36,246 nt of DNA from Desulfobacteraceae bacterium (GTDB lineage: Bacteria; Desulfobacterota; Desulfobacteria; Desulfobacterales; Desulfobacteraceae). Shown here one piece after another: positions 24,805-33,296 of the stretch (positions are counted from its first letter, which is position 1; each line of letters starts with the position of its first letter). Both the position numbers and the translations under genes were made by a program. The notes below the pieces were generated by a model. That model was given only the letters and a program-made list of their open reading frames with translations. It did no database searches and was not told the origin of the DNA. The stretch spans positions 1 to 36,246 of the forward strand of contig JAAELK010000371.1 in assembly GCA_024226935.1 (NCBI GenBank), in the 5' to 3' direction.

Positions 24805-27699
24805 TTGAAGAGCCGACTATTTTTTATCGTATATATGTTTTTCCTGGTTTGCTTTTTTCTTGTCATGCCTGCCGGGGCGGATGATAATTTAAGATCATTG
24901 CCTGATACCCTAAAGTCAGCCAGCGAGTTGGATTATCCGCCGTTTTCGATAATACGAGAAGATGGAAGTGCCGACGGTTTTTCCGTGGAGATTCTCCGGG
25001 CCAGCGTTCAGGCAATCGGTAAAGATGTGTCTTTTTTTGTTGGTCCCTGGGATGAGATCAAACAAGAACTCATCCAAGGACGTTTGGATGTTCTTCCCCT
25101 TGTTTCCTATTCCGATGAACGTGATAAGGACTTGGATTTTTCAACCCCTTATTTGCGCATGCATGGGACAATTTTTGTGCGGAAAGGGGAAAAATCGATA
25201 CGTGGGCAAGCCGATTTGATGGATAAAGAAGTTCTTGTGATGAAAGGAGATACAGCCCATGAGTACGCCGTTGCCAACAATTTATCAAATAAGTTGATTT
25301 TAAAGGACAGTTTTGAGCAAGCTGTGAAAGATCTTTCCATGGGCAGGCATGATGCCCTTATCATTCAACAATTGGTTGGCTGGCAGCTTATAAAGAAATT
25401 AAAAATTTCAAATTTAATGGATGTTTCTTCTTTTCGAGAAATAAGTTTGAAACCGATTATTAGACCACTATCCGGATTTGAACAAAAGTTTTGTTTTGCC
25501 GTTCCCGAAGGGAAAAAAGAGTTGTTGAGTCTTTTAAATGAAGGACTTGCTCTTATCATCGCCGATGGCTCTTTTGATGAACTCTATGAAAAATGGTTTG
25601 GGCCTATTTTTATTTCCCATGTTTCCCCTTCTGTGGATTTTGTGATGGTGGTGCAATACCTTTTATACATCCTGTTGCCGATCCTGTTTTGCTTATTAAT
25701 ATTTGGAATATGGTATTTTAAAAAAGAGATCTCCCGGCAAACACAATATTTAAAAGATGAAATGCAAGAACAAAAATCAACCAAAAAGGCATTGCAGGAG
25801 AGTGAAGAAAAATTTAAGCAGATGTTTGAGCGTGCCCCATTGAGTTATCAGTCCCTGGATGAAAATGGTAATTTTTTAGATGTAAATGCGACATGGTTAA
25901 GTGTTATAGGATACGAAAAGCACGAAGTTATAGGTAAAAACTTTGGTGATTTTTTACATCCGGACTGGAAGGAGCATTTTAAAGAAAATTTTCCCCGATT
26001 TAAAGCTGCGGGTGAAGTTTTGGGAGTTGAATTTGAGATTCAAAAAAAAGACGGCACCTTTATCCTGGTCACTTTCCATGGCAAAATAGCTAAAGATAAA
26101 GATAGTAATTTTCAACAAATCCATTGTATTTTCCAAAATATCACAGATAGCAGAAAAGCCCAGAAAGAGTCTGAAAAAAATAAGATCATGTTGATGAAAG
26201 CAGAGAAGCTGGCTGGTTTGGGAGGATGGCAGTGGGATATTAAAAATGATATCTGGTCCATGTCGGAAAATTGGCAAGATCTCCATGGCTGTTCAAATTC
26301 ATTTTTAAGTTCCAAAAAAATTTTGAAAATAATTTATCCGCCGGATATTTTAAAGGTTCAAAAAGCATTTGACTCAGTTGTTGAAAGTGGCGGGGGATAT
26401 GAGATTGAATATAGAATTATCGATCAAACCACGGGTAAAATAAAACATATCCGATCCAATGGTGAGGCAAGTTTGGATGAATCGGGAAAGGTTGTAAAAA
26501 TGTTTGGGTCGGCCCAGGATATCACCGAACGAAAAAACCTTGAGACAAAGGTGATCCAGGCGCAAAAAATGGAATCCATCGGTAATCTGGCTGGAGGTAT
26601 TGCCCACGATTTTAATAACCTGTTATTTCCTATTATCGGTAATGCGGAATTGCTCATGGAAGATCTGCCCCTGGACAGCTCTGAATATGAAAATGCCCAG
26701 GAAATATTTACAGCAGGCAAACGGGGGGCTGATCTTATAAAACAGATTTTATCTTTTAGCCGCCAGGAAGAGCATAAGCGAATTCCTTTGAAGATTCAAC
26801 GGATACTCAAGGAAGTTCTTAAATTGGTCAGATCAAGTATTCCTGTTAACATTGAAATTATCGATACCATTCAAACCGACTGCGGTTTGATGATGGCGGA
26901 CCCAATTCAATTGCACCAGATAGTCATGAATCTTGTTACCAATGCTTATCATGCCGTTGAAGATACCAACGGGAAAATTGAAGTAATGCTCAAAGAGATT
27001 AAATTGGAAGTAGATATGTATCAAGATATCTCTTTACCATCCGGGAGATATGCAATGCTATCGGTATCGGATAATGGGACAGGGATTGCCCGGGATGTGC
27101 TGGATAGGGTTTTTGAGCCATATTTTACAACAAAAGAAAAAGGGCGGGGTACAGGGCTTGGTTTGTCGGTGGCCTTTGGCCTTGTTAAAGATCATGGGGG
27201 GGATATCACGGTTTATAGTGAAGTTGGCAAAGGAACAAATTTTAAAGTGTATCTACCCTTAATGGAAAAAACTTCCGATGTTGAATCGGTAAAGACCGAG
27301 GATAAACTGGTACCGGGAAATGAAAGGATTTTATTGGTTGACGATGAAAGATCCATCGTTCAGATTGAAGCTAAAATCCTTGAGCGTCTCGGCTATAAAG
27401 TGACTTCCCGATTGGATAGCATGGAGGCTTTAAAGGCTTTTCAAGCTGAACCTCTATCCTATGATCTTGTAATTACAGATATGACCATGCCGAATATGAC
27501 AGGAGATCAGCTTGTCGGAAAAATATTGGCCATACGATCCAATATTCCTGTGATAATCTGTACAGGATTCAGTGAAAAAATGAGTAAAGAGCAGGCAAAG
27601 GCTTTGGGAATCAAAGGATATTTAATGAAACCGGTTGGTCAATATGAGATGGCAAAAATGGCCAGAAAAGTGCTGGACGGGGTGAAAAAAAATAATTAA
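24805..27699 (+). CDS. Hybrid sensor histidine kinase with solute-binding-protein sensor, two PAS domains and receiver
   Basis: The 964-aa protein starts with a signal-like hydrophobic segment and an SBP_bac_3-type periplasmic domain (LDYPPFSIIREDGSADGFSV... up to about residue 275), then a membrane helix at about 283-305. Two PAS segments follow (about 335-450 and 470-580), then HisKA with its phospho-accepting His near 601 (GGIAHDFNN) and a HATPase with GTGLGLSV. The C-terminal receiver has Asp near 892 (ITDMTMPNMTG). It probably senses an extracellular amino acid or similar small molecule. TTG 24805 is chosen because GGAG lies 9 bases upstream; the TTG at 24799 is only 3 bases from it. Its stop overlaps the start of the next kinase gene. 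Confidence 0.93.
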   Translation: MKSRLFFIVYMFFLVCFFLVMPAGADDNLRSLPDTLKSASELDYPPFSIIREDGSADGFSVEILRASVQAIGKDVSFFVGPWDEIKQELIQGRLDVLPLVSYSDERDKDLDFSTPYLRMHGTIFVRKGEKSIRGQADLMDKEVLVMKGDTAHEYAVANNLSNKLILKDSFEQAVKDLSMGRHDALIIQQLVGWQLIKKLKISNLMDVSSFREISLKPIIRPLSGFEQKFCFAVPEGKKELLSLLNEGLALIIADGSFDELYEKWFGPIFISHVSPSVDFVMVVQYLLYILLPILFCLLIFGIWYFKKEISRQTQYLKDEMQEQKSTKKALQESEEKFKQMFERAPLSYQSLDENGNFLDVNATWLSVIGYEKHEVIGKNFGDFLHPDWKEHFKENFPRFKAAGEVLGVEFEIQKKDGTFILVTFHGKIAKDKDSNFQQIHCIFQNITDSRKAQKESEKNKIMLMKAEKLAGLGGWQWDIKNDIWSMSENWQDLHGCSNSFLSSKKILKIIYPPDILKVQKAFDSVVESGGGYEIEYRIIDQTTGKIKHIRSNGEASLDESGKVVKMFGSAQDITERKNLETKVIQAQKMESIGNLAGGIAHDFNNLLFPIIGNAELLMEDLPLDSSEYENAQEIFTAGKRGADLIKQILSFSRQEEHKRIPLKIQRILKEVLKLVRSSIPVNIEIIDTIQTDCGLMMADPIQLHQIVMNLVTNAYHAVEDTNGKIEVMLKEIKLEVDMYQDISLPSGRYAMLSVSDNGTGIARDVLDRVFEPYFTTKEKGRGTGLGLSVAFGLVKDHGGDITVYSEVGKGTNFKVYLPLMEKTSDVESVKTEDKLVPGNERILLVDDERSIVQIEAKILERLGYKVTSRLDSMEALKAFQAEPLSYDLVITDMTMPNMTGDQLVGKILAIRSNIPVIICTGFSEKMSKEQAKALGIKGYLMKPVGQYEMAKMARKVLDGVKKNN

Positions 27700-30383
27700 T
27701 GGGAAGATGGTATTCACATAAAAAAAATTGGACCCGTTTTTATCGTAATATGTTTATTATGGTTATGATATGGATGCTGGTGGTGGGCGGTTTTCTGGTC
27801 GTGCATATTCGACATGAGCGGCTGGCAAGTTTAGAATTATTAAAAAACGAGGCCAGGGCAACTCTCAATAAGGATCTGGCCATCAGGCTCTGGGCGACAT
27901 CCCATGGAGGTGTTTATGTCCCGCCGGACCGGCGGACACCTCCCAACCCCTATCTTAAACATGTTGAGCGCGATATTGAAACTAGATCAGGAAAAAAACT
28001 TACCCTGCTGAACCCGGCCTATGCCCTGCGCCAGATCATGGATGAGTATGAAAAATTATTTGGTGTGAAAGGAAAGATTACCAGCTTGAAATTTTTGAAT
28101 CCAATTAATGCTCCCGATGAATGGGAGTCTAAGGTTTTAAAAAGTTTTGAGGAAAATGCCGAAGAATATTCAGAAATGGTTGACGTCGACGGTATACCCC
28201 ATATGAGGTTGATGCGGCCTCTGATTGTCAAGGAGGGGTGTTTAAAATGCCATGGGTACCAGGGGTATGAAGTAGGGGATATCCGGGGCGGCATTGGGGT
28301 TTTTATTCCCGTGGGAAAATATGATCTGATCAGAAAGAATAAAATGTTGTTGGAGATGGCAGGTTATGGGATTGTGTTTATTATTGGTGTCTTTGTCCTA
28401 GGTTTATTTTCGTTTCGTAAACTACAGCAGATTGAAGAACGGCGTCGGGCCAGAAAAGAGATATTGCAAAGCGAGGAAAAATACAGGTCATTGACCGATG
28501 ATGTTCTGGAAAATTTAATGGTGGGTGTCTTCATATTGGACAAGGATTTTTCCATTGTCTGGATCAACCGGTCCATGGAGTTTTACTTTGGGATCAAGCG
28601 AGATGATGTAATAGGTAAAAACAATAAAGAGTTGATGGAAACCAGTATTCAATGGCTATTTGATGACCCTGAAAGATTTTTAAAAAATGTGCTGGCGTTT
28701 TATGCCGGTGATGCCGATTTAGCAAGTTTTAAATGCCATGTGCTTTGTGATGGAACCCGGGAAGAGCGATGGCTGGAATATCGGAGTCAATCCATCGCCT
28801 CCGGGTTTTATGCAGGCGGGCGCATAGAGTATTACACCGATATTACATCACAAAGAAATGCGGAACAGGAGCGGTTGCGACTTTTCACCGCCATAGACCA
28901 GGCCTATGAGACCGTGGTTATCACAGATAAAAAAGGAACTATTCAATTTGCAAATCCAGCGTTTGAGCGTACCACCGGGTATTCCCAGAAAGAGGCTATT
29001 GGTCTGAACCCCCGGGTAATACAAAGTGGTCAGCATGATGCAAAATTTTATCATGAATTATGGGATACCCTTTCTTCTGGCAGGTCCTGGCGGGGGCATT
29101 TTATTAATAAAAGAAAAGATGGTTCCATATTTGAGGAAGAAGCCAGTATTACACCCATAAAAAACGATGAAGGTGAAATTACCAATTATGTGGCTGTAAA
29201 GCGTGATGTAACCCGGGAACTTGAAATAGAATCCCAGTTGAGACAGTCACAAAAAATGGAATCTCTTGGCCTTCTGGCCGGAGGTATTGCCCATGATTTT
29301 AACAATATTTTAGGTATTATTATCGGATATTCCGATATTATCAGAGTTGATCTTTCCCCCGGTGCAGAACATGTAAAGGAATTGGGAGAGATCATTAAGG
29401 CGGCAAATCGTGCGAAGGATCTGGTCAGCCAGATTTTGGCTTTCAGTCGCCAGAGTAAAAAACAATTTGTCCCGATTCAACCGAACTGGATTATAAAGGA
29501 AGTTCTGAAAATGCTGCGGGCCTCCATTCCGACTACCATAAAAATTGCCCAGGATATTCCAAAATGCGGGACTATACTTGGAGATCCGACACAACTTCAT
29601 CAAATAGTATTGAATCTATGCACCAATGCTTACCATGCCATGAGAGAATCAGGCGGGGTATTGGATATTAAATTACAGTCTCTTCTTCCCGGGGAGAGTG
29701 ATATGATGATATCATCATTTGCTCTGGCGCCGGGTTCCTATATCCTCTTGGAAATAGGCGATACCGGAGTTGGAATGACTAAAAGCTTACAGGATAAAAT
29801 ATTTGATCCATATTTTACAACAAAAAAAAGAGGAGAGGGAACCGGTCTTGGTTTGTCGGTTGTCCATGGGCTTGTGAAAAACTTTGGTGGTCATATTTCG
29901 GTGACAAGTGAACCCGGTAAAGGATCAATATTTCGCATCTGTTTTCCACAACTTAAACAGGATATTTTAATCCCCCCTCCCCCTGAACAAGAAATTTTGC
30001 CCGGTGGAAATGAGAAAATTTTAATTGTGGATGATGAAGCTTCCATTGCAAGGATGGAAGCGATAATGCTGGAAAGCCTCGGGTATAAGGTTTCTTCTTA
30101 TACAAGCAGTATTAAAGCTCTTAATGCTTTTTTACTGGAACCTGAAGGCTTTGATCTGGTTGTCACAGATATGACCATGCCGGATATGAATGGGGTTGAA
30201 CTGATGCGGTCCATGCAGGAGCAAAGGCAGGATATCCCTGTTATTCTTTGCACAGGCTTCAGTGATCTTGTGGACAAAGAAAAAGCCAGATCAATGGGTG
30301 TCGGAGGGTATTTGGTAAAACCGATTTTGAAAGGGGATTTAGCGAAAGCCGTCAGGAAGGTTCTGGATAAATTCAATGGATGA
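27699..30383 (+). CDS. Hybrid sensor histidine kinase with c-type heme (DUF3365/Tll0287-like) sensor, PAS domains and receiver
   Basis: The 894-aa protein has a membrane helix near 18-37 and a periplasmic sensor with the covalent heme motif CLKCH at 181-185, matching the DUF3365 family (also called Tll0287-like). A second helix follows near 217-239. Next come PAS-type segments (about 260-390 and 395-510), HisKA with His near 532, a HATPase with GTGLGLSV, and a receiver with Asp near 824 (VTDMTMPDMNG). It should bind one c-type heme outside the membrane and report redox state or a gaseous ligand; this is inferred from the motif. Its ATG overlaps the stop of the preceding kinase (TAATG), so the two are coexpressed. 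The receivers are close relatives. Confidence 0.93.
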   Translation: MGRWYSHKKNWTRFYRNMFIMVMIWMLVVGGFLVVHIRHERLASLELLKNEARATLNKDLAIRLWATSHGGVYVPPDRRTPPNPYLKHVERDIETRSGKKLTLLNPAYALRQIMDEYEKLFGVKGKITSLKFLNPINAPDEWESKVLKSFEENAEEYSEMVDVDGIPHMRLMRPLIVKEGCLKCHGYQGYEVGDIRGGIGVFIPVGKYDLIRKNKMLLEMAGYGIVFIIGVFVLGLFSFRKLQQIEERRRARKEILQSEEKYRSLTDDVLENLMVGVFILDKDFSIVWINRSMEFYFGIKRDDVIGKNNKELMETSIQWLFDDPERFLKNVLAFYAGDADLASFKCHVLCDGTREERWLEYRSQSIASGFYAGGRIEYYTDITSQRNAEQERLRLFTAIDQAYETVVITDKKGTIQFANPAFERTTGYSQKEAIGLNPRVIQSGQHDAKFYHELWDTLSSGRSWRGHFINKRKDGSIFEEEASITPIKNDEGEITNYVAVKRDVTRELEIESQLRQSQKMESLGLLAGGIAHDFNNILGIIIGYSDIIRVDLSPGAEHVKELGEIIKAANRAKDLVSQILAFSRQSKKQFVPIQPNWIIKEVLKMLRASIPTTIKIAQDIPKCGTILGDPTQLHQIVLNLCTNAYHAMRESGGVLDIKLQSLLPGESDMMISSFALAPGSYILLEIGDTGVGMTKSLQDKIFDPYFTTKKRGEGTGLGLSVVHGLVKNFGGHISVTSEPGKGSIFRICFPQLKQDILIPPPPEQEILPGGNEKILIVDDEASIARMEAIMLESLGYKVSSYTSSIKALNAFLLEPEGFDLVVTDMTMPDMNGVELMRSMQEQRQDIPVILCTGFSDLVDKEKARSMGVGGYLVKPILKGDLAKAVRKVLDKFNG

Positions 30384-30683
30384 AAAATCTTAATTTTTAT
30401 ATGAAACTCCCGATATACCAGAAGAGAGTTTCAATCTTTGTTGTGGGCGGAACCAAGGGTAAAATCCCTGGTCCGCCCATGGCGGTTTATTTAAAAATTT
30501 TAGGATCATTCTTGAACGGGACCAGCTCTTGTGCCATACTGTGTCCCTGTCGGCAATGACAGAGTCTCTTTGATTGCATCAAGATATGATATCTTTGATT
30601 CATCAAGTGAAAACAGAGGCTTGTTGTTGGCGGTAGTTGCAATAATGATTTTTAGTAAAATGCGAATAAATGAAAGAGGAAGT
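30384..30683. other. Intergenic region after the kinase operon, with bulged hairpin and palindrome
   Basis: These 300 bases hold a hairpin with two one-base bulges (30444-30459 with 30465-30479, arms beginning TGGGCGG and ending CCGCCCA), a likely terminator of the kinase operon although its T tract is poor. A perfect 15-base palindrome AAGATATGATATCTT (30581-30595) lies upstream of the small lipoprotein gene. No other gene was recognised; a longer in-frame extension of the lipoprotein frame looks non-coding. Confidence 0.5.
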
Positions 30684-30821
30684 ATGTCAAAATTTAAAGG
30701 TTTTATCATATTGTTTTTAATGTTGCTTTTCTTGATGGTCTCTGGCTGTTTTCCCGGAAGGGGATTCCCCGGCCCTCCCCATCATAGAAATTATCATCAT
30801 AATCATCATCACCATTATTAG
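30684..30821 (+). CDS. Very small His-rich lipoprotein
   Basis: This 45-codon gene starts at ATG 30684 with GAGGAAG just upstream. The product has a lysine-containing N-terminus, a strong hydrophobic segment and a lipobox ending in VSGC (Cys22). The mature peptide of 24 residues has a Gly/Pro stretch and a tail with eight histidines. A lipid-anchored, metal-binding (Ni, Zn or Cu) peptide is the obvious reading. I recognise no named family. It ends 4 bases before the stop of the converging oxidoreductase gene. Codon choice and the ribosome-binding site support it as real, but its size makes this moderate rather than certain. Confidence 0.65.
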   Translation: MSKFKGFIILFLMLLFLMVSGCFPGRGFPGPPHHRNYHHNHHHHY

Positions 30822-30825
30822 CTGG

Positions 30826-31782
30826 TTATTGTTTTTTTCCCGGCATAAAAATACCCGGCAGGCTGAACCTTGGCAAGGAATCGGGGATGTATTCTTTGTC
30901 TTTTGCAATGGCCTCTGCCACCATTAATCCGCTTGATATGGCAGCATGGATACCTTCCCCCATATCGAGGGTTGCCATCCCTGCTGCATCCCCGATAAGA
31001 AACACATTTTCCCGCCGATTGGTCTGTCTTTTCCGGTGAAGATAATATGTATGTCCCCTGGGATGTTCCGGGATATTGTCTATCAGGGAAAGTTGGTTAA
31101 GTTTTTTTGTAAATTCATGCCAGTGGTCCAGAATATTTTTTTTCCGGGCTTTTAATTTCAGGAACTTGCCTCCAACTCCGATATTCAGCCAGCCGTTTCC
31201 TTTGGGGAGATACCAGGCATATCCGGGCAGGCCATGGTCAAAAAACCATATATGACATCCCGTCTCCAAATAATTACAGCGATACTCCTTTTCCACGGCG
31301 ATAATCAAATCTTTTTCAGGCCGTTGATTGGATGGGGAAAAAAATTTTTTAAACACCGGGCAGTGGGTTCCCCCTGCTCCAATCAGATATTTGCATCTGT
31401 ATTTATCATCAATGATGTAATCTTCCTGGGTTTTGACAATATTTTTTACGGTGTGGGTAACGATGGGAACATGGGAACGACAGATCATCCATTCATCAAA
31501 TTCATATCGCCTGACGGCATACTGGTGTGTTTTGACGGGAATTTTGATTCCCAATAGATAAAAATGTATCCGGTTAATTTGCCTGAGTAAATATGGATAT
31601 TCTTCCGGAGGGATGCCGAGAAGATCAAACACCTTTGGCGTTATCCATCCTGCACAGACCTTTGGCCTTGGAAAACTCTTTTTTTCAAGGATCAGTACTT
31701 TTTGTCCCAATTTTCTGAGTTGCCGGGCACAGGCTGACCCCGCCGGACCGCCACCCACAATAATTATGTCCGATTTTCTCAT
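30826..31782 (-). CDS. Geranylgeranyl-reductase-family FAD-dependent oxidoreductase
   Basis: The 318-aa flavoprotein has an N-terminal FAD loop IIIVGGGPAGSACARQL, the region KVCAGWITP typical of geranylgeranyl reductase/digeranylgeranylglycerophospholipid reductase relatives, and the second FAD motif FLIGDAAGMATLDMGEGI near the C-terminal third. This family reduces or hydroxylates lipid double bonds. ATG 31782 overlaps the stop of the preceding Cfa gene by four bases (ATGA); the longer frame upstream would lie inside Cfa. It probably acts on a product of that enzyme or on membrane lipids. The exact reaction is not determined. Confidence 0.88.
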   Translation of the reverse strand: MRKSDIIIVGGGPAGSACARQLRKLGQKVLILEKKSFPRPKVCAGWITPKVFDLLGIPPEEYPYLLRQINRIHFYLLGIKIPVKTHQYAVRRYEFDEWMICRSHVPIVTHTVKNIVKTQEDYIIDDKYRCKYLIGAGGTHCPVFKKFFSPSNQRPEKDLIIAVEKEYRCNYLETGCHIWFFDHGLPGYAWYLPKGNGWLNIGVGGKFLKLKARKKNILDHWHEFTKKLNQLSLIDNIPEHPRGHTYYLHRKRQTNRRENVFLIGDAAGMATLDMGEGIHAAISSGLMVAEAIAKDKEYIPDSLPRFSLPGIFMPGKKQ

Positions 31783-32909
31783 TTTAAACAGATCTTTCGG
31801 CAATCCGGCTGTGTCCGGCCGGGTTTGGTCATGACAATCTGCCAGAGTTGCAGGTCTCTTGCGCGAAAGCCACCTGCACAGCCCAGAAGATAGTATTTCC
31901 ACATCCTGTAAAATCTATCGTTATATTCGCTTTTCAGTTCTGGCCAGGCATTCTTAAAGTTTTCCCACCAGGCCATGAGAGTTTTATCGTAGTCCTCACC
32001 AAAATTATGCCAGTCCTCCACAACAAAATATTCTTCCATGGATTTTCCGAGCTGGGCAATTGAGGGCACCACCGCATTGGGGAATATATATTTGGCAGTC
32101 CATGGATTACAGCTTTGCAAACTTACATTGCTTCCAATGGTATGGATAAATGCAATCCCGTTCTCTTTTAACAGGCTGTTGGCCAATTTCATATAGGTTC
32201 GATAATTTTTATATCCTACATGCTCCATCAGTCCGATGGAGATGACCCGGTCATATTGGCCCTTGGCTTTTCGATAATCTTCAAGCCTGATATCAACCGG
32301 TAAACCCTGGCACAATTTTTTTGCATACCGTGCCTGTTCTTTTGATACTGTGAAGCCCACCACCCGGACACCATACTTTTGTGCGGCGTATTGAGCAAAG
32401 CCACCAAATCCACATCCAAGTTCCGCCACTGTCATCCCCGGTTTCAAGTTTATTTTCCGGCAGATCATCTGAAGTTTTGCCTCCTGGGCGGTATCAAGGC
32501 AGTTGGCATTATCCCAGTAGCCGCAGGTATACTGCATACGCTTGTCCAGCATCTTCTGGTAAAGATTATTTCCTATGTCGTAGTGTTTTTCCCCTATGAT
32601 AAAAGCGTGTCTGGCAGTTTGTAAATTAAAAATCTTTGCCTTAATAATATTCCATGTGGTTGCCCAGTCCTGTTTCAGTTTACTTAAAAGATTGGCGCGT
32701 ATCACCTTATCTATGAACTGGTCAAGGGCAAGGCAGTCCCACCACTTGTCCATGTAGGACTCACCAAGGCCCAGTGTGGTTTGGTCCAAAACCCTGGAGT
32801 AGAATTGATCGGTATGGACTTGAATATCATATGGTTTTTCGCCGTTAACAGTGATTCCTGCAAATTGCATTAGAGAAGAGAATGCTTGTTTTCCCTCTTT
32901 ATTTTTCAT
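31779..32909 (-). CDS. cfa: Cyclopropane-fatty-acyl-phospholipid synthase-family methyltransferase
   Basis: The 376-aa protein closely follows the known E. coli Cfa layout, with YTCGYWDNANCLDTAQEAKL, the SAM loop VAELGCGFGGFAQYAA, SIGLMEHVGYKNY, HTIGSNVS, YIFPNAVVPS and DWHNFGEDYDKTLMAWW. It should transfer a methyl or methylene group from SAM to a double bond of membrane phospholipid acyl chains. ATG 32909 has GAGG 8 bases upstream; a GTG at 32918 would include that site in the coding frame. It overlaps by four bases a geranylgeranyl-reductase-type flavoprotein gene, suggesting a two-step modification rather than simple cyclopropanation. Confidence 0.9.
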   Translation of the reverse strand: MKNKEGKQAFSSLMQFAGITVNGEKPYDIQVHTDQFYSRVLDQTTLGLGESYMDKWWDCLALDQFIDKVIRANLLSKLKQDWATTWNIIKAKIFNLQTARHAFIIGEKHYDIGNNLYQKMLDKRMQYTCGYWDNANCLDTAQEAKLQMICRKINLKPGMTVAELGCGFGGFAQYAAQKYGVRVVGFTVSKEQARYAKKLCQGLPVDIRLEDYRKAKGQYDRVISIGLMEHVGYKNYRTYMKLANSLLKENGIAFIHTIGSNVSLQSCNPWTAKYIFPNAVVPSIAQLGKSMEEYFVVEDWHNFGEDYDKTLMAWWENFKNAWPELKSEYNDRFYRMWKYYLLGCAGGFRARDLQLWQIVMTKPGRTQPDCRKICLK

Positions 32910-33296
32910 GTCTTCCACCTCGGGTTAACAATATGGATTTTAAAAAAAATATTCGGATTATGATAAGCCTTTTTGCTTTAAATCAGAGTTACCTTATAAT
33001 TTACATGAAAATCAGGGTTGATTTCAAGTCTATTTTTAGCTTTATTTTATTTTACCTTTTTATTTTTCAGCGAAATTTGCCGTAAATATCTGCCAAAGAA
33101 CATTGTAACCGGATTTTGAAAAATAATCCATCCCTTGGTGGAATGCCGGATGAGGAGTTATCTTGACTTGACTTCTACATTGGGGAAATATAAACTTACT
33201 TCTAAGGTGAGTATTGTTTTCGGGTACTTAATAAAATTGTGTTTTGGAAAATATCTTCTCCATAAGTTTGCGCCCACATAAGGATGGAATAGGAAT
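32910..33296. promoter_or_regulatory. AT-rich divergent promoter region between cfa and the GGDEF receptor gene
   Basis: This 387-base region is very AT-rich. On the minus strand TTGAAA-N18-TAAATT is a possible cfa promoter. On the plus strand overlapping TTGACT boxes (33163-33168 and 33168-33173) precede TATAAA (33189-33194), but the spacing (20 or 15 bases) is not ideal. No gene, repeat or RNA was recognised. Confidence 0.35.

Noticed and set aside
30531-30683. N-terminal extension of the His-rich lipoprotein frame to 96 codons
   Set aside because: The longer version would bury the lipobox and has no ribosome-binding site. The ATG at 30684 has one and gives a normal lipoprotein signal.
31779-32909. 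Cfa as a simple, unlinked cyclopropane synthase
   Set aside because: The sequence alone would allow this, but the four-base overlap with a lipid-type flavoprotein argues for a linked second step, so it is listed as a hypothesis rather than dismissed.
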